Assembly: GCF_030732845.1 (NCBI RefSeq)
Contig: NZ_JASHKA010000026.1
Coordinates: forward strand, 16,685 to 80,684
DNA from: Roseibium sp. MMSF_3544
Lineage (GTDB): Bacteria; Pseudomonadota; Alphaproteobacteria; Rhizobiales; Stappiaceae
DNA length: 64,000 bases
Reading direction: 5' to 3'
Position numbers and translations under genes: made by a program. Under the pieces are notes generated by a model. The model was given only the letters and a program-made list of their open reading frames with translations. It was not told where the DNA came from and did no database searches. Below, piece by piece: positions 62,228 through 64,000 of the stretch (positions are counted from its first letter, which is position 1; each line of letters begins with the position of its first letter).

Positions 62228-62692
62228 CTACCCGCCGGTAAACCCGCCCAGGATCTCGGTCAGGTTTGACAGGATGTAACCAAGCAAGATCACCCCGGCG
62301 ATGATCATCACTGTCCATACGAAGAGCTGAAAGCCGATGGCCACGCCGCCGATGCTGACCGCGGCGAAGGCGAGGCGTCGCTTTTCCCGAAAAACGAACC
62401 CGAAAACGCCGAGGATCACCGCGACCCCGCCGAGCACATAGGCGGACGTTGACAGGATACGGTCGAGGCTCCAGGCCCTGGCCTCAGGGGCAGGTTGTGG
62501 CTCGCCCTTCAGACCCCGCATCGCGGACTTGCCGATATCCGCCGCGATTTCCCCGATCGACTGCCCGATAGTAGGTTGGGGATCGAGGGGGCCGGCCCCA
62601 TGAAGGAAGAGCGCCAAGACCAGCGCCACGGCGCCGAACGCCATGCCTGCCATGGACCACCAGGATCTGTTGACCGCCGCGACTTCGCTCAT
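62228..62692 (-). CDS. Small integral membrane protein of unknown function
   Basis: A 154-residue protein with four hydrophobic segments (near residues 13-30, 77-97, 103-120 and 123-142) and a short polar region rich in Pro and Ala in between. It has a Gly-rich final F-T-G-G. I cannot name a family. The ATG at 62692 follows GAGCGGAG-like sequence. It stands between a repeat cluster and the DUF2189 gene, on the same strand as the latter. Confidence 0.72.
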   Translation of the reverse strand: MSEVAAVNRSWWSMAGMAFGAVALVLALFLHGAGPLDPQPTIGQSIGEIAADIGKSAMRGLKGEPQPAPEARAWSLDRILSTSAYVLGGVAVILGVFGFVFREKRRLAFAAVSIGGVAIGFQLFVWTVMIIAGVILLGYILSNLTEILGGFTGG

Positions 62693-62770
62693 GACCGGTA
62701 CTCCGCTCGCCGAAACAACGAATGTATTCGATGAGCACAGTGCCCTATCGAGTCTAAGTTTTCGTTACGG

Positions 62771-62816
62771 CAAGGCCCGGGATTGAACCGGGAACGCAAG
62801 GCTCCGTTAAGGAGCT
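62771..62816 (-). other. tRNA T-arm-like hairpin after the DUF2189 gene
   Basis: On the minus strand CCCGG-TTCAATC-CCGGG (62792 down to 62776) has a five-base-pair stem and the seven-base loop of a tRNA T-arm (TTCRANC). A second small hairpin, GCTCC-TTAAC-GGAGC (62815 down to 62801), overlaps the DUF2189 stop. No matching D-arm, anticodon arm or acceptor 5' strand is found upstream, so this is not a functional tRNA. It could be a relic or a chance structure. Confidence 0.4.
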
Positions 62817-63682
62817 GCCGGCTCGTTCGCCGCCTTCGGAAGCACCACGCACTTCTTGTAAAGATGCCAGGTCGTATGGCCGAGAACAGGCAGCACCACG
62901 ATCAGGCCAAGAAACGCCGGCACCATCGAGACGATCAGAAGCGCGGTTACCACCAGTGCCCAGCCGATCATCGGCACGGGCGAGACGACGACAGCGCGAA
63001 CGCTTGTGATCATCGCCGTGATGAAGTCCCGATCCTCTTCCAGAAGCAGCGGGAAGGAAACCACCGTGAGGGAGAACAGGAGGAGCGACAGGATTGCGCC
63101 GACCACATGGCCAACGGCCAGGAACATCAGTCCTTCCGGTGTGGAAATCACCTGACTGAGAAACTCGTCGAAAGAGGCGAAGGACTTGAAGCCGAGGAAG
63201 AGCGCCAAAAGCAGGCGGACCTGGTACATCCACATGATCTGGATGAACAGAACGACAAAGGCCATCCAGGACAGTTCGCGCCCTTTCTGGGCCCACATGG
63301 TTCCCAGGATCGTTGACCAGGAAAGTTCTTCACCGGACTGCAGCCGCCGGCTGACCTCATAAAGCCCGACCGCTGCAAAGGGCCCGATCAGGACGAAACC
63401 GGCAGCCGCCGGATAGGCCAGGTAGCTCATGTTGAGCGCTGCTGCGCTCAAGATCACAAACAGGCCGCCCGCTGCGAAGAGTGCGCCGATGGCCAGTCCG
63501 TAGACAGGCGCCTTTCGAAAATCCGACAACCCTGCCGCAAGTGCATCAATGACATCGTCGGCGCTGATTTTGTTGACCTGCGGCATGGGCCGCAGAGTGT
63601 CTTGTGTCTGAGGACCGGATGTCTTGATCTCAGAATCCGTCGTGGCACCGGTTTCGCCCGGCACCGTCGTCTTCTCGCTCAT
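62807..63682 (-). CDS. DUF2189 membrane protein
   Basis: A 291-residue membrane protein. The DUF2189 N-terminal signature A-D-D-V-I-D-A-L-A-A-G-L-S-D-F-R-K-A-P near residue 45 precedes six hydrophobic segments, and the loop W-S-T-I-L-G-T-M-W-A-Q-K-G-R-E-L is characteristic. The family is common in alphaproteobacteria and has no known function. ATG 63682 with GGAGGAAG upstream is preferred over 63739. Confidence 0.88.
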   Translation of the reverse strand: MSEKTTVPGETGATTDSEIKTSGPQTQDTLRPMPQVNKISADDVIDALAAGLSDFRKAPVYGLAIGALFAAGGLFVILSAAALNMSYLAYPAAAGFVLIGPFAAVGLYEVSRRLQSGEELSWSTILGTMWAQKGRELSWMAFVVLFIQIMWMYQVRLLLALFLGFKSFASFDEFLSQVISTPEGLMFLAVGHVVGAILSLLLFSLTVVSFPLLLEEDRDFITAMITSVRAVVVSPVPMIGWALVVTALLIVSMVPAFLGLIVVLPVLGHTTWHLYKKCVVLPKAANEPAAP

Positions 63683-63885
63683 CTGGCAGCTTCCTCCCAA
63701 AAGCGGATTGCACCAGTCTGCCCTCCTACAGACAGGCAATCTTAGGCACGGAAGCTGTTTCAGCTCAATGAGGAGAAAGGCTTATGTGCTCCGCCATCTG
63801 AAAACCGGACCGGCACGGCTGCCAAGACCATGTCCAATGCTGCCCGACTTAGTGGAAATCGAGCCTCGTTGAGCGAATGAGAGGT

Positions 63886-64000
63886 GTCATCCCGGCTGGA
63901 GCGAAGCGAAAGGCCGGGATCCAGTAAACTCTTGTCTGATTGCCTTTTTCAGTCGCCGGCTACACGGAATACTGGGTCCCGGTCTTGCCGCTTACGCGGC
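63886..64000. repeat. Dispersed intergenic repeat, family C copy 2 (cut by window end)
   Basis: It starts GTCATCCCGGCTGGAGCGAA and runs to the window edge. Its reverse complement is nearly identical to 8545-8658, including TCCAGTAA, CTCTTGTCTG, AGTCGCCGGCTACACGGAAT and CTTGCCGCT. The element may extend beyond the window. The stretch 63683-63885 before it shows no gene beyond the leader of the DUF2189 gene. Confidence 0.85.

Noticed and set aside
62760..62840. Possible tRNA gene on the minus strand
   Set aside because: Only a T-arm-like hairpin is found; no cloverleaf can be completed, and the upstream half would lie in the DUF2189 coding region.
1..64000. CRISPR array, phage or plasmid functions, toxin-antitoxin pairs
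   Set aside because: No regularly spaced direct repeats, integrase, terminase, replication initiator, or small toxin-antitoxin gene pairs were seen.

Overview
The window is a single stretch of GC-rich alphaproteobacterial chromosome. The gene content fits a marine, Roseibium/Labrenzia-like member of the Hyphomicrobiales. This placement is inferred from a PutA without an N-terminal DNA-binding domain but with a divergent Lrp regulator, a Caulobacter/Rhizobium-type cpa/tad pilus locus, DUF1194 and TIGR02281 proteins, and the family of palindromic intergenic repeats. No phage, integrase, IS transposase, CRISPR array, rRNA or complete tRNA was found.

Region by region. 1-693: end of a bacterioferritin-associated ferredoxin gene, then bacterioferritin. 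697-4342 (minus): a YnjBCD-type ABC transporter. 4470-8206: divergent Lrp-type regulator and bifunctional proline catabolic enzyme PutA. 8207-8732: a cluster of palindromic repeats. 8733-13673 (minus): an exported protein of unknown function, then mgsA-glk-hrpB in tight succession. 13876-14727: exported DUF1194 protein with a clear terminator.

15199-32145 is the most coherent part: a long plus-strand nucleoside uptake and catabolism locus. It runs SorC-type regulator, two tandem BMP-family binding proteins, ATPase, two permeases, cytidine deaminase, purine nucleoside phosphorylase, deoxyribose-phosphate aldolase, thymidine phosphorylase, phosphopentomutase, adenosine deaminase, a DUF1688/URC4-like protein, a DUF2306 membrane protein, uracil phosphoribosyltransferase and ribokinase. 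Imported nucleosides would be deaminated, phosphorolysed to base plus (deoxy)ribose-1-phosphate, isomerised by DeoB and cleaved by DeoC, while uracil is recaptured by Upp. The URC4-like protein is the unexplained member and raises the possibility of a uracil-degrading branch.

32215-40675: mixed housekeeping and accessory genes: a retropepsin-like protease, phosphomannomutase, aldose epimerase, a deacetylase-family amidohydrolase, a HAD phosphatase, a PhnD-like binding protein, and an acetate kinase paired with a MaoC-phosphotransacetylase fusion. 40794-53027: a complete-looking Flp/Tad pilus locus. Pseudopilins and a CpaC-N-domain protein lie on the minus strand, flp-cpaA and cpaBCDEF-tadBC on the plus strand, and a TadD-like lipoprotein on the minus strand. 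53224-64000: leucyl aminopeptidase, MarR regulator, NlpC/P60 peptidase, RmuC, peptide deformylase, MarC, Fmt, an acetyltransferase, TruA and two membrane proteins. Their intergenic gaps are filled with the same palindromic repeat families seen near 8.3 kb, including an inverted copy of one repeat at the very end of the window.
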